A DNA stretch of 64,000 nt from Byssothecium circinans (Eukaryota; Ascomycota; Dothideomycetes; Pleosporales; Massarinaceae). The stretch is from contig ML977009.1 in NCBI GenBank assembly GCA_010015675.1, forward strand, positions 302,564 to 366,563, read 5' to 3'. Within the stretch, counting starts at the first letter, position 1; the number at the start of each line of letters is the position of its first letter. The notes below the pieces were generated by a model, which saw nothing but the letters and a program-made list of their open reading frames with translations, searched no databases and was not told where the DNA came from. The position numbers were made by a program, and so were the translations under genes. This document shows positions 49,960 to 59,421 of the stretch, in pieces.

Positions 49960-51040
49960 AGGTGGCTAGTGCTCGAGGGGTCGGCATGGGAGAGCGGCCA
50001 ACGCCGACCGGTGCTTGGCGGACAACGCAAACGCCCGCCGTGGAGACTTTCCACGCAGTCGGGCAGGTCAATGATAAGAGTTATGCTCCGAGCAAAATCA
50101 GTCATGCATTTGCATCTGCAAAGGGAGATGCTGGAGCTCGACTCTTGTGAGTATCTCATTTTGCACAGTCTTATTGATATGAATGTCCAAGAAAAACTAA
50201 CAAGAAAACTGTCCAACAGCTACGACTTGGTAATTCCTGGCATGCAGCCTCTCCCAAGGTTTCTAGCCGAAACGTCGTATAAGAACCCGACCTATCCTGA
50301 GCATCTCCCCTTCAATTCTGCTTTCGGCCCGCAGCTGTTCTTCTCATGGGTGCAAGAGCATCCGGAAGTGCTTGGAAGTTTTCTTGAATGGGTGGCTGTT
50401 CAGCGCCAGGGCCATACAGGCTGGTTGGAATTTTACCCGTTCGAACAGCAGGTGATCAACGGGTTTGATCAAGAGGATCCAAATGCTGTGTTGCTGGTGG
50501 ATATTGGTGGGAACACGGGTCATGAGTTGCAAGAAATTCGAAGGCACTTCCCATCGTTGCCTGGACGCATGGTGCTTCAGGATCTGCCAAGCACCATCGA
50601 ACAAGTCCAATCCGGTCATGAGTTCGAGGTCATGGCGCACGATTTTTTCACATCTCAACCAATTCACGGTAAGGCGCTATCCAGGCTACGTAAGTTGAAC
50701 GTTATCAACGCTGACACCAACGGACAGGGGCACGAGTATATTACCTCCGCAGCATCCTCCATGACTGGGATGATGCGAAGTGTGTCACCATTCTGCAGAA
50801 CATTGTTGCTGCAATGAAGCCAGGATACTCAAAGTTCTTATCAATGAGTTCGCTATCCCCAACCGAGGCGCATCGGCCTTCGCCATGCGCTCTGACTTCA
50901 TGGTTATGGCGCTCGCAGGGGCAGTGGAACGGACCGAGAAGCAATGGAACGCCCTCCTCAATTCTGCGGGGTTGAAGATAGATCAGATCTGGACAGCTGA
51001 GCCAGAGTCTGAAAGCATCATCGAGGCTAGCCTAGCGTGA
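49960..51040 (+). pseudogene. O-methyltransferase, fungal plant-type, frameshifted
   Basis: Three exons read as a SAM-dependent O-methyltransferase (AdoMet_MTases_2 type). Exon A ends at 50,146 (SYAPSKISHAFASAKG). Intron 50,147-50,219 has actaac and cag. Exon B 50,220-50,668 holds LPRFLAETSYKNP, a substrate-site region and the SAM motif VLLVDIGGNTGHEL. Intron 50,669-50,727 has ctgac. Exon C from 50,728 gives ARVYYLRSILHDWDD with the catalytic His of HDW. At about 50,834 one base is missing (aagtt for aaggtt), after which VLINEF continues in another frame to TGA at 51,040. No initiator or N-terminal dimerisation region can be found upstream, where the GC-rich border begins. It is therefore N-truncated and frameshifted. 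Its neighbour is a transporter, as in metabolite clusters. Confidence 0.8.
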
Positions 51041-51578
51041 TGAAGCATGCAGTAATGTGATGAAGTCAATGATACCGTGCGAAGTACGATCTAGCCAGAC
51101 AAAACGCAATGCGAGAATCGAACCATATGTTACCGTTGTATTGTTTAACTAACGCCGCAATGAGCTATCCGGGATAAAGCGAGGCAAGCGGGGTATGTGT
51201 CATTTGGGATTAGAAGGCTGTGTGTATGCGGCGCAGCCCCTGGAGGATAGCATCCACTCTTGGGTCGACTATTGGATTTGGCAACCTACCTGCGTCTTGT
51301 GCTCCCCGAGATAGACGAATTGCAAAGGAGGTTAGGAATGTTGTGTGTCCGGGAGGAACGGCTGGTACATCAGATTGCCCTACCTAGTTCCTGTTTCCTA
51401 CCACGCCGCCCTTGCCGTCACTCTCGGCTCTTTTCGGACGCCTCAGAGAAAGCAAGGCCAAGTTGTGTATGGGTACTTGTTTGCCAGAGTAGCACAGCTG
51501 AAGCATGCTTCAACCTGATCCATCCTCAGCAGTCCTGTCTCGAACACCAGTCGCACAGCACTTCATTCTACAAGCTCA
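51041..51578. other. intergenic, putative promoter of the transporter
   Basis: No clear TATA box. A 126-codon open frame at 51,260-51,640 overlaps the start of the transporter gene and has no domain; I regard it as chance. Confidence 0.5.
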
Positions 51579-53366
51579 ATGGACAAACAACCCAGCGAAC
51601 AAGGCCTCAAGACCGTCACAGAGTCGAAAATCACGACTGAGCCCACCAAGTACCTCGCTGGATGGCGTCTCATGGTCGTAACGTCCGCGTAAGTGCCACT
51701 TGGTTAACTCCACGACATCATATACTAAGCTCTCACAGTCTCGGACTCGCCATCTTCCTCGTGACCATGGAGGTTTCCATTGTTGCGACGGCTTTGGTTC
51801 CCATTGCCGACCATCTGCACGCTTTTGACCGAACGAGCTGGATTGTCACAGCCTACCTACTCACCTATACTGGCTTTCTCATCATCTTTGCCAAATTGAG
51901 CGACCTAGTTGGACGCAAGAGCGTCCTGATGCTAACTTTAAGTCTATTCATCATCTTCTCTGGGGCATGTGCTGCGGTAAACACTATCGAGCAACTGTGA
52001 GTTGGGATTCGCAAGGATCGAATACTAGGCTGAATTTTTTCAGAATCATCTTGCGAGCTTTTCAAGGCGTCGGTGCGTCTGGCTGTTATTCCGTCACTGT
52101 AGCCATCTTCTTCGAACTCGTTCCACCATCCAAATTTGCCTTCACCACGAGTCTGATCTCGGCAATTTTCGCTCTGGCGTTCCTGATCGGCCCTTTTGTG
52201 GGTGGTGCTATCACGCAGCTCTCATCATGGAAATGGGTGTTCTTATTAAAGTATGTTTCTCCACATATACTTCATCACAGTCTCTGAAATGAGCTAATGC
52301 AGTGGTCAGTGTCCCCGCAGGCGTCGTTTGCATCGTAATTCTGAGCTTCGCTCTTCCTAACGGGTTTCCAAACCACAACAATTGCAGCAGGGCACAACCC
52401 GTGTCAGAAAGCATCTTCAAGAAGATCAGAAGACTAGATCTTCTCGGCACATTGCTACTCCTTGCTTCATCGATCCTCCTCGTAACTGGTCTGCAGCAAG
52501 CCGGCAATGCTTATCGTTGGGACTCGCCCCTCATCATAACATGTCTGGTTCTTTCTGCACTCACCTGGATTGCTTTTTTTGCCTGGTCACGATACTCCAC
52601 TGCCAAAGAAAGGCCAGGAGGCCACGAACCAGTGTTCCCTTGGCGATTCGTCCAGTCGCGCACGCGAATCGGCATGCTCATCAGTATCTTCCTCACCGGT
52701 ATGCCGTTCACCGTCGCTGTCATACAGATCCCACTTCGCTTTCAAGCCGTGGATGGTCTCTCACCACTGCAAGCTGGTATCCGATTGTTGCCGTATGCGG
52801 TTTTGAATCCGCTAGGGTCGATACTAGCACCATGGATTGCGAAGCGGTTCCAGATACCTCCGATATATATCATGGTCTTCGGTGCTTCCATACAAGTTGT
52901 TGGCGCAGCACTTTTGACCACAGCTCCAACAAACAAGCATGTACCGGCAGGATACTACGTCTACGAAGGCATAGCAGGCTTCGGCACCGGCCTCAACCTC
53001 GCCTGCCTCATCGTCATGACGCCCTTCGCGGCAGACAAGAGAGACAAAGCCGTCGCTATGTCCGCCATGGTGCAATCCCGCATTCTCGGTGGCGCTCTCG
53101 GCTTAGCCATTGTCACGACCGTCTTTACAGGCTACGTGACTCGTACACTGATGGACGCATCCTTCTCTTCATCGGAGGTCAAGATGCTTCTCGAGAGTAC
53201 CAAAGCTTTTGCTGGCATAGATGGCGGGAAAGCTCACCTTGCGCGCACCATCTTTGCGAAAGGGCACAATTTTCAGATGGCGATTGTTGCGGGCCTGTCG
53301 GGTGCGCAGATACTGGCCGCGCTGCTTCTCTGGGAAAAACCACAAATTAGGATTCCGAACAAATAG
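51579..53366 (+). CDS. MFS drug:H+ antiporter, DHA2 (14-TMS) type
   Basis: Four exons: 51,579-51,688, 51,739-51,996, 52,044-52,250 and 52,310-53,366. Introns of 50, 47 and 59 nt all have GT...AG ends and keep the frame; the joined protein has 543 residues, usual for DHA2. The start is MDKQPSEQGLKTVTESKITT, a short cytosolic tail before the first membrane span. Motif A reads AKLSDLVGRKSVLM, motif C FLIGPFVGGAI, followed by WKWVFLLNVPAGVVC. WIVTAYLL and FQGVGASG also fit the family. Such proteins export toxins, antifungals or the cell's own secondary metabolites at the plasma membrane. It is 540 bp from the methyltransferase pseudogene and in the same orientation, so a role in exporting that pathway's product is plausible but unproven. 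No inactivating change was seen. Confidence 0.92.
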
Positions 53367-53869
53367 CATCGCATGTAGTTTAGTATGGTATATACCACTG
53401 TTTCACATGCTTCTTCTCTCAAGAAATCCAACACAAAGTCTTCTGTATGCTTTAAGAGAGTGGCTCAATTGCAAATGCCATTTTATTTTCAATTGGGTAT
53501 TTCACACCTTGCTCTCAGCTTCCCTTCACCCACCCGCCTTGATGATCTTACGGCCATGACATTCCCAAGCCCGGCTATCCACACATCAGCTTCAGTTTGC
53601 CGGTCGCGTGCGTCAGATCAGCACCCGGCGCTTCTTGAGTATTAAGGAAGTGTGTTCAGGTCATCGGCACGTAATCCTCCTCCGCCTCATCACGGAACTA
53701 CACGGCGAAGTCGTTGCCAACATTTCCACTCTAGTAAAGATCTTTCTTCTCTCGCAAGCAACCGTTCTGGGTCTTCGATAGGTCAACCGACAACACTGGC
53801 GCCTCCCATGACAGATAGGATTCTTTTGCAACAAGTGACTGGGTTCGGTGAAAAGAAAAAGTTGACCCA
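53367..53869. other. intergenic, 3' side of transporter
   Basis: Several overlapping short open frames on both strands, none with protein features. No terminator signal can be assigned with confidence. Confidence 0.5.
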
Positions 53870-54096
53870 GCACGCGGTTGAAAGAATTCCCCGCACACAT
53901 AATACTCTCTTACCAAAGACCACCTACAATAACGAACACGTTAATCACTCTCCTTTAACTTTAACTAAATATAGAATTGTAAAGCTAGGCCTGCTCTTTT
54001 ACGTAGGAGTAAGAAGAGGTTAAAAGGGCTTCGTTGGGTGTAGGTAAACATAAGCTGAAGTTTTTCCGTGTGCGGCGAATTCTTTCAATCGCGTGC
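53870..54096. repeat. MITE-like element with 29-bp inverted ends
   Basis: The left arm, 53,870-53,898, starts gcacgcggttgaaagaattc. The right arm, 54,068-54,096, is its inverse with 2 differences in 29. The 169-bp middle includes an AT-rich RIP-like patch (ttaactttaactaaatatag) in otherwise normal DNA. No coding capacity. No clear target duplication was found. Confidence 0.65.
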
Positions 54097-54259
54097 CCAG
54101 CAAGTAATAAACAACTAACGCCTAAGGAACTCCAAACCCTTCCATAATGCCTATCCTGTCTAATTAGTAAAGCAGCAACACAGGAGATTTGCACCAAGTT
54201 TCCGGAGTGAATGGAAGTGCGTAAAGAACCCGCAGGAACACAAACTCGGACCGGAAAAG

Positions 54260-54480
54260 TCAATAGAATAAAAAACCAAAAGGATCTTCAGAAACCACCA
54301 TTTGCAAATGACCCACTCCAAAACACCCCACAACCAAGAGCCCTCGCAACAAGGGGCGCATCACAGTCATCCCTAGCAACAAAACCCTCCGAATAAAACA
54401 TACCCTCGCCTCCGGATTCATCTTCAAATCCCCTCGGTTATTTCCACCTTTCAAATCACAGCGTGGAAGACGTACTACAA
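54260..54480 (-). pseudogene. decayed duplicate of the 56.6-56.8 kb gene end
   Basis: The stretch around 54,396-54,462 (ctcgcctccggattc, aaatcccctcggttatttcc) matches 56,715-56,775. The match resumes on the other side (cgaataaaacatac) after about 45 bp that are present only in the 56.6-kb copy. On the reverse strand both read GGNNRGDL or VGNNRGDL, then NPEAR. Both copies have the same orientation and lie 2.3 kb apart. This copy is the shorter and shows no intact frame. Confidence 0.65.
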
Positions 54481-54569
54481 CTTTGAGGGCACTGTGGTTA
54501 CTCTGCCCTGAATCGTGAAAGCTGAGGCCAAACCTTGAGCCACCGTAGCCTGTCAAGACTGTCAGCCGT

Positions 54570-55718
54570 CTATCCTGCGATGTTTCTCGCAAGCTTCGAC
54601 GTACCACTGACTAGGCGAGTGAGGATAATCTCCATAATAACAGCTTGCGAGGGCATGTCCAACAGTGAGATGACATATTGGTCAATGTGGAAAATGTCAC
54701 CGAATCCAACCTCACAGATGCTGTGGATAAGGGTGAGCAGAAAGTTGGTGTTGTCGGCGTGCGTCCGATGCTCTCTGAGCCGGCGATGTGCAGAGTTGGA
54801 GTATCCGACCTCGCGCAGCGGGCTATTCTCTGGATGAGGCTCGGACACCAATCGTTTCCCAAGCGCTGCGAGAAACTGTTCCACGGCAGAGAGTGGTGCT
54901 GGGGCTGGTTTATCGTCTCGGGTTCGACTGAGATAACCGCGCGATCCCTCCCTTGTCCAGGCTCGGTTCCACCTCGAGGTCCTTTTGCATGTGTCCACTT
55001 TGTATGCGTAGTTGGCATCTCCACGCGTGTCACAGTATTCCTTCAGCCGCCTCTGGAGGACGAGAAGCTGCTCTCGGTTGAGACCCTTTCCGTTACGGTC
55101 CACGATGTATTGTCTATAAATGATGGGTTGGACTGCGACGTTGCTTGCTGTTTCCCCCCCGCCTTTTCGCATCATCGTCGACTTGGGGTCCTAGAGTCTC
55201 CGATTCTCATTCATTAGCCGTTGCATGCACGGATTCGAGCGGAACAAGACGGGAAGATCGCCTCGCAACAGCGCCTTCAGCACTCTAGTGTCCATTGCCA
55301 TTAGCCTCTCCCTCGCCAAATGCCTCACCCGCTGCATGTCGGCACCAGTCAATGTGGTCGAGGTTTTGAACTCGTCCACAAGCACGCATGATACGATCGC
55401 ATCGCAGGTGCTGTATGACTTGAGGTATTTTGCGGCTGACGCCGCTTGGCCATCTTCGATGTTGAGGGTGATGCCATCCAGGGGCGGGTTGGAGCTAGAC
55501 TTGGGAACAATCAATTCAATCGGCTCTGTAGAAACCACCGCTAACCCAATTAAGTAGGGGTTAAACCTATACAGGGAATTATCTAGCCCGAATAGGTAAT
55601 CAATCAATTCAATTTCACTTCGCCAGCCCCACATTAATTGATTGTTCCCAAGTCTGGTTGGAGCTGACTTCAATCTCGCCATTGCCTGATGGATGGAAGT
55701 CGTCATGCCATCGCTCAT
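54570..55718 (-). pseudogene. unrecognised gene with in-frame TAG
   Basis: From an ATG at 55,718 the reverse strand reads MSDGMTTSIHQAMARLKSAP for 175 codons to TAG (55,193-55,191), then continues in the same frame for about 207 codons, from DPKSTMMRKGGG to the stop at 54,570. The total would be about 380 codons. CAG to TAG at a CpA site explains the stop, so it is probably a RIP-type lesion in an otherwise open frame. Features: RxxRHLARERLMAMDTRVLK, a Lys/Arg-rich middle and a hydrophobic C-terminal region (FLLTLIHSICEVGFGDIFHI). No membrane span, signal peptide or family was recognised. Upstream acidic frames (to 55,957) lie in other phases and may be an earlier exon or a broken N-terminus. 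Confidence 0.5.
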
Positions 55719-56584
55719 CGCTTTTGTCTGACTCTTCGTTTAACTGGTCGTCGTCTGCGTTAACAGCTTCTTCCAGCGTTGCCGTGGCTAGGTCTGGTGC
55801 TTGACAGGCCTGTCGAGAAAATAGCGTTGTCGTCTGCACCAACGAACGCTATCGCGCTCTCTTCCGAGACTCTCGTAGTATAATCGTGGTTGATCGAGTG
55901 CGACGTATCCGAAGGTGTGTTCCCGTCACTAAAGATCTTATTTATTGATGACGTCACAAGTGGCCGCGCGTGGAAAGAGCGAAGTAGGGTGTACCAAACT
56001 TGTCATCAAGTGAGTGAAGCCAAGAGCCACGACTTAACTTTCATGTACTTAGGGCTTTAAGGGACTTCAAATTAATTTACTTTCTTATTTAGCATTCTTT
56101 TTCAGCAGACATCACTTATTTACTTAATTAACTTTCAATGTTCCAGGACAAGTCTTAGTCATGTGACTCAACACGTGACTTCGCCTTACGGGGGGATGTC
56201 TGTACGCCCTCGCGGCTGCTAAGTATCTCAACATCCATATGTGAATTATACTTACCTTTTATTGATTAAAGAATCAGTAGCCTCGTCAAATAAGAATCAT
56301 AGCCTTAATTCGGAATTATTGTCTCAAGTCGACTTAGTTGTTGACGAGTTTGTTTTCGACTGTAATGAGTGACTACGTTGAACAGAGAGAAGAAGCCTAT
56401 CTAAACAAACAACAAACAAAACAACATCTAAGAGAATCTCTATCCGTCTACAATACTTTTCTCCTCCAATGGTCGAACCGGAGCAGCACCACGAAAGACT
56501 TACTGTAAGGCCACCAAGCCCCCGCAAGAAAAGACGTAAACTCATACCAAAAAAATATACCGGACGAAAACCGGCGCTCACGGA
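55719..56584. other. no supported gene
   Basis: Reverse frames at 55,615-55,957 (for example NADDDQLNEESDKSDE) could be an exon of the preceding gene. From 56,030 to 56,330 the sequence is AT-rich without open frames. A reverse frame at 56,324-56,581 has no recognised domain. Confidence 0.4.
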
Positions 56585-57050
56585 AGGCTTCCTCCTAGAT
56601 CACTATCCCCTTAGAACCCACTGCGCAGAGCCATCACACCAATCCCAATAACAGCCCTACGAATAAAACATACTCCCATCCAGCCTCTTCCTCCAAAGAT
56701 GGCTCTCTATATACGCCCTCGCCTCCGGATTCGGCCTCAAATCCCCTCGGTTATTTCCCACCTTCCGAATCGCGGTGCGGAAGAAATCGTACGAGATCCT
56801 TCGTCTTCTCCTGGGTCGCGGTATGCATTCCAATGGAACGAATGGCATTGGTGTCGGCTTGCGAGAGATGGTCGAAGTAATTAACGACGCGGCGGCCGAG
56901 CTTGCGCGCGTCGTGAACGGGGAGAGCGATGGAAGTGATGGAGCATAGCTGCGATGTTGTGTTCAGGGTTGCGGTCTGTTAGGGCTTGGTCATGACTTGT
57001 GAAGTTTGCGTACGGTAGGGGGTAGCGGAGGGGAGGGGTTGGAGCTTACG
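56585..57050 (-). CDS. unrecognised gene, 3' part (two ends possible)
   Basis: Together with the exon at 57,050-57,315 this forms one reverse gene. After a 101-nt intron (57,049-56,949, GTAAGC...CAG) the frame continues from 56,948 as LCSITSIALPVHDARKLGRR, then VVNYFDHLSQADTNAIRSIG and DLVRFLPHRDSEGGK, and stops at 56,753-56,751. One base off, another frame continues with KVGNNRGDLRPNPEARAYIE to a stop at about 56,657. The second ending is the part conserved in the duplicate at 54.3-54.5 kb, so either a frameshift happened here or a splice was missed. No domain was recognised. Confidence 0.5.
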
Positions 57051-57315
57051 AATTCTTCCGTGTCGTATGCTGACATATGCCCTCCGGGACCGCTGTTGTG
57101 AGTGGCATGGCACTGGTACTTTGCAGCGTCGTCTGCGTGAAACCCGATTGGTAATTCGGCAGCGCCCTCTTCGAAGTCGAACTCGTGAGTCGTGAATGTG
57201 AATAGAACTCCTGCATTTTGTCTAGTGCTACCCCTTTCGTTGTATAAGTGGTGGACAGGAGTGTTCTTGGTAACAACTGCGTATGTCACTGGGGCCCTTT
57301 CAATGAGGACGAGAA
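57050..57315 (-). CDS. unrecognised gene, 5' exon (start unclear)
   Basis: A reverse frame is open from a TGA near 57,318 to the donor at 57,050/57,049. It reads VTYAVVTKNTPVHHLYNERG, then a Thr/Phe-rich segment and an acidic region ending HNSGPGGHMSAYDTEEF, with His residues spread through it. No ATG begins the frame; the only Met is near the end. The true start must therefore be upstream, beyond the hairpin, or the gene was cut by the hairpin's arrival. The exon fits in phase to 56,948-56,751. Function unknown. Confidence 0.5.
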
Positions 57316-57492
57316 TCCTTCAGCCATCCTCATCCCTTATCCTCAACTTAGTTGCTTCACGAACATCTGGCCCATTCCTCCAGCGACCAAAGAAGGGATG
57401 GCCGCTGGAGGAATAGGCCAGATGTTCGTGAAGCAGCTATCCTCAGGATGAGGGATGAGGATGGCCGAAGGATTCTTATCCATATTGAAAGG
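57296..57492. repeat. large inverted repeat (hairpin), 93-bp arms
   Basis: Arm 57,296-57,388 and arm 57,400-57,492 are inverse copies with an 11-bp loop; about 80 of 93 positions match by hand count. The outer ends read cctttcaat and attgaaagg, and the inner part includes cttcacgaacatctggcc. Both strands could fold into a roughly 197-nt stem-loop. It overlaps the 5' edge of the reverse gene at 57,050-57,315. It looks like a foldback or MITE-type element or the product of an inverted duplication. Confidence 0.9.
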
Positions 57493-57899
57493 GGGAGCCA
57501 TGAAATGTGGATGAAGAAGGAAGAAGGAAGATGGGTGAGAGGCTCGAATTTATACGGTGCGACCTTAACCGAGCGAGCATGTGAAAAGCACAGGCCTAGA
57601 GGATTCATCCCGTGTGAAGCTAGATATTAGTAATAACCGCTACAAAGTTGGCCTTCGTGGCTCTCTATCCGAGTTCTTCAACTCCAGTCACCGGGGCGTT
57701 GTCGACTGTGCCTCCAAATACTTCCTTTTACGCTTCTGAGATCTCGCGAGCTTCCTTTTGATGAGTAGCAGTATCTGTATGGCTGCAGGCGTCTCTGTAG
57801 AGAAGATGACTCGTGGTAACACTAACCTTCCTTGCCGATTCCAGTCTCTTTGCCCCACTGTATGAACCCGTCCACTAAACGATGTCGGAGACCGATGAT
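57493..57899. other. no supported gene
   Basis: Reverse and forward frames of 80-90 codons run out of the hairpin (57,352-57,630) and show no protein features. The rest is featureless. Confidence 0.45.
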
Positions 57900-58830
57900 C
57901 TCTGACTCATAAGTGACTCGTTCCCCAACTTTCTCGCTGCTTGAATTTTGCGCTTCCTCTTTCCTGGAACACTGTCACTGCGCGGATCCTGGGTAATAGA
58001 TTGAGTACCTCTCTTGTCCTATAGCTAGGGCAGAGGCTGAAGGACAATTCTCGGCCGAATCGGATGATAGGTGGGCGATGTGTGCGTCGACTACGATCAT
58101 AGGGGTATTGCTGTGCTCTTGATTTAGATATTCCTCGATGGAATTGTCGACCCAGTTGCTGCCTCCAGTCATTAACTTGATCTTGCGAAGGGGGTTTTTG
58201 GGGATGGCGTTTTCGTTGCCGAATCGTCGCATCCATCCTTCAATATCTCGCTGCTTGACGCAAACAGTCATAGCACCGACGATTCGGTCCCCAAGTTGTT
58301 GAAGTTCGTTCTGGGTCTCTTTTTACCTTTTGCGGTGAAAGGCCTTACCATCTATCACGCCGAGGATGACTTCAGTATCGCGAAGGTCCTGTGCTTATAT
58401 ATAAATCATATCCTTCAGTCAGTCTGCCTGACGCCTACAATTGTTCTCAGCCCGCTGACTTTCCCACGGGCCAAGATCAGATATGATTGTGAGTAGATTG
58501 ATGACCGTAACAAGCACCCTCTGACCATACCGCAAAGCGCAGATGTCGTATCCTCATTCAATATCACGCGAAACGCTTATGGGAAAGCTGGCAAATCGCA
58601 ACCTGAAGTTCGCGTTCTGTGGTATCAGAGGCTTGTGCGGCTTTCATGCACTTCAGTGGCTTCCTGGATGTCTTGGTCGTATTCCTCACCACTCGTTGCG
58701 TTCAAGGGTTCGTTGGCTTCAACAGCTGCGCAGAAATACCCTTACGGATACATGAGACAACAGACAAGATTTTTATGGAAGCGTGATGTCGGCGGATTTA
58801 GTCTCACGAGTCCCATTCAAAATCGGGTTA
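57900..58830 (-). pseudogene. broken unrecognised gene
   Basis: Reverse-strand patches in changing frames look like one decayed protein. In 5' to 3' order they are: AVEANEPLNATSGEEYDQDI near 58,720; RDTEVILGVIDGKAFHRKR with a TAA near 58,323; then an open stretch MTVCVKQRDIEGWMRRFGNE (58,271) running to LAIGQERYSIYYPGSAQ and a stop at 57,975; and a shifted tail to 57,907. The middle part (IEEYLNQEHSNTPMIVVDAH) has the feel of a globular enzyme, but I recognise no family. Introns could explain some breaks. Neither neighbour suggests a function. Confidence 0.45.
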
Positions 58831-59358
58831 TGCGACCGAACTTCATCTGAAGAACGATTTGTCTGGGCCGACTTGTCGAAGCAAATGTAATGGCGATAAC
58901 TGTTATGTATCCTAGTCGTAGTACGGGTCTATTGAGAAGGAGGTAGGGTGAGTGAAAGGCGCGATTTAAGGGCCGCTGCAGAACAAGCATACTGGGTGAA
59001 TGGCACTTCGACAAGCAGTTTCTCTCCAGTGACAAAGTGTGAAGCGAAGTATTGAAACATCATTGAAAGCAAACAAGAAAGAAGGAAATGATTATCGAGG
59101 GTGGAGCAACAGAATGTGGACTAGAAGTAAAAGAGCCGGCATTAGCGTCAACTTTAGCGACGCTGTTAGCAAAAGCTTGTCATCCCGTCTGCGTGCCTTG
59201 ATTTTTGGCTCAGGAACTACCATCAACCCGCGTCATCGCAAGTCCAATTCACCATGTTTGTCTGCAAATCCCATGTTGCTAGCCAATATCCGGTCGCGTT
59301 GTTATGCCAAGGGGGTCCATAACAGTGGAACAATGACATCGTGCAGCCCGCCACGCCG
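58831..59358. other. intergenic, upstream of phosphatase
   Basis: Open frames of 70-108 codons on both strands have no domain. It probably contains the regulatory region of the phosphatase gene. Confidence 0.5.
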
Positions 59359-59366
59359 TATATAAT
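59359..59366 (+). promoter_or_regulatory. TATA box of the phosphatase gene
   Basis: tatataat lies 63 bp before the ATG at 59,422, in a GC-richer context and at a usual distance for fungal genes. Confidence 0.5.
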
Positions 59367-59421
59367 GTGGTGAGAAAGTACGTTGAAATCCTCAGGCTTC
59401 ATTGAATCGCTAGCTTTCACC

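Noticed and set aside
49539..50216. Several overlapping frames on both strands up to 148 codons
   Set aside because: Caused by the GC-rich border. Only the part after about 50,043 in one forward frame fits the methyltransferase.
52382..53350. 322-codon forward frame
   Set aside because: Shadow of exon 4 of the transporter in another frame; rich in His/Arg/Cys with no domain, while the overlapping frame has clear membrane spans.
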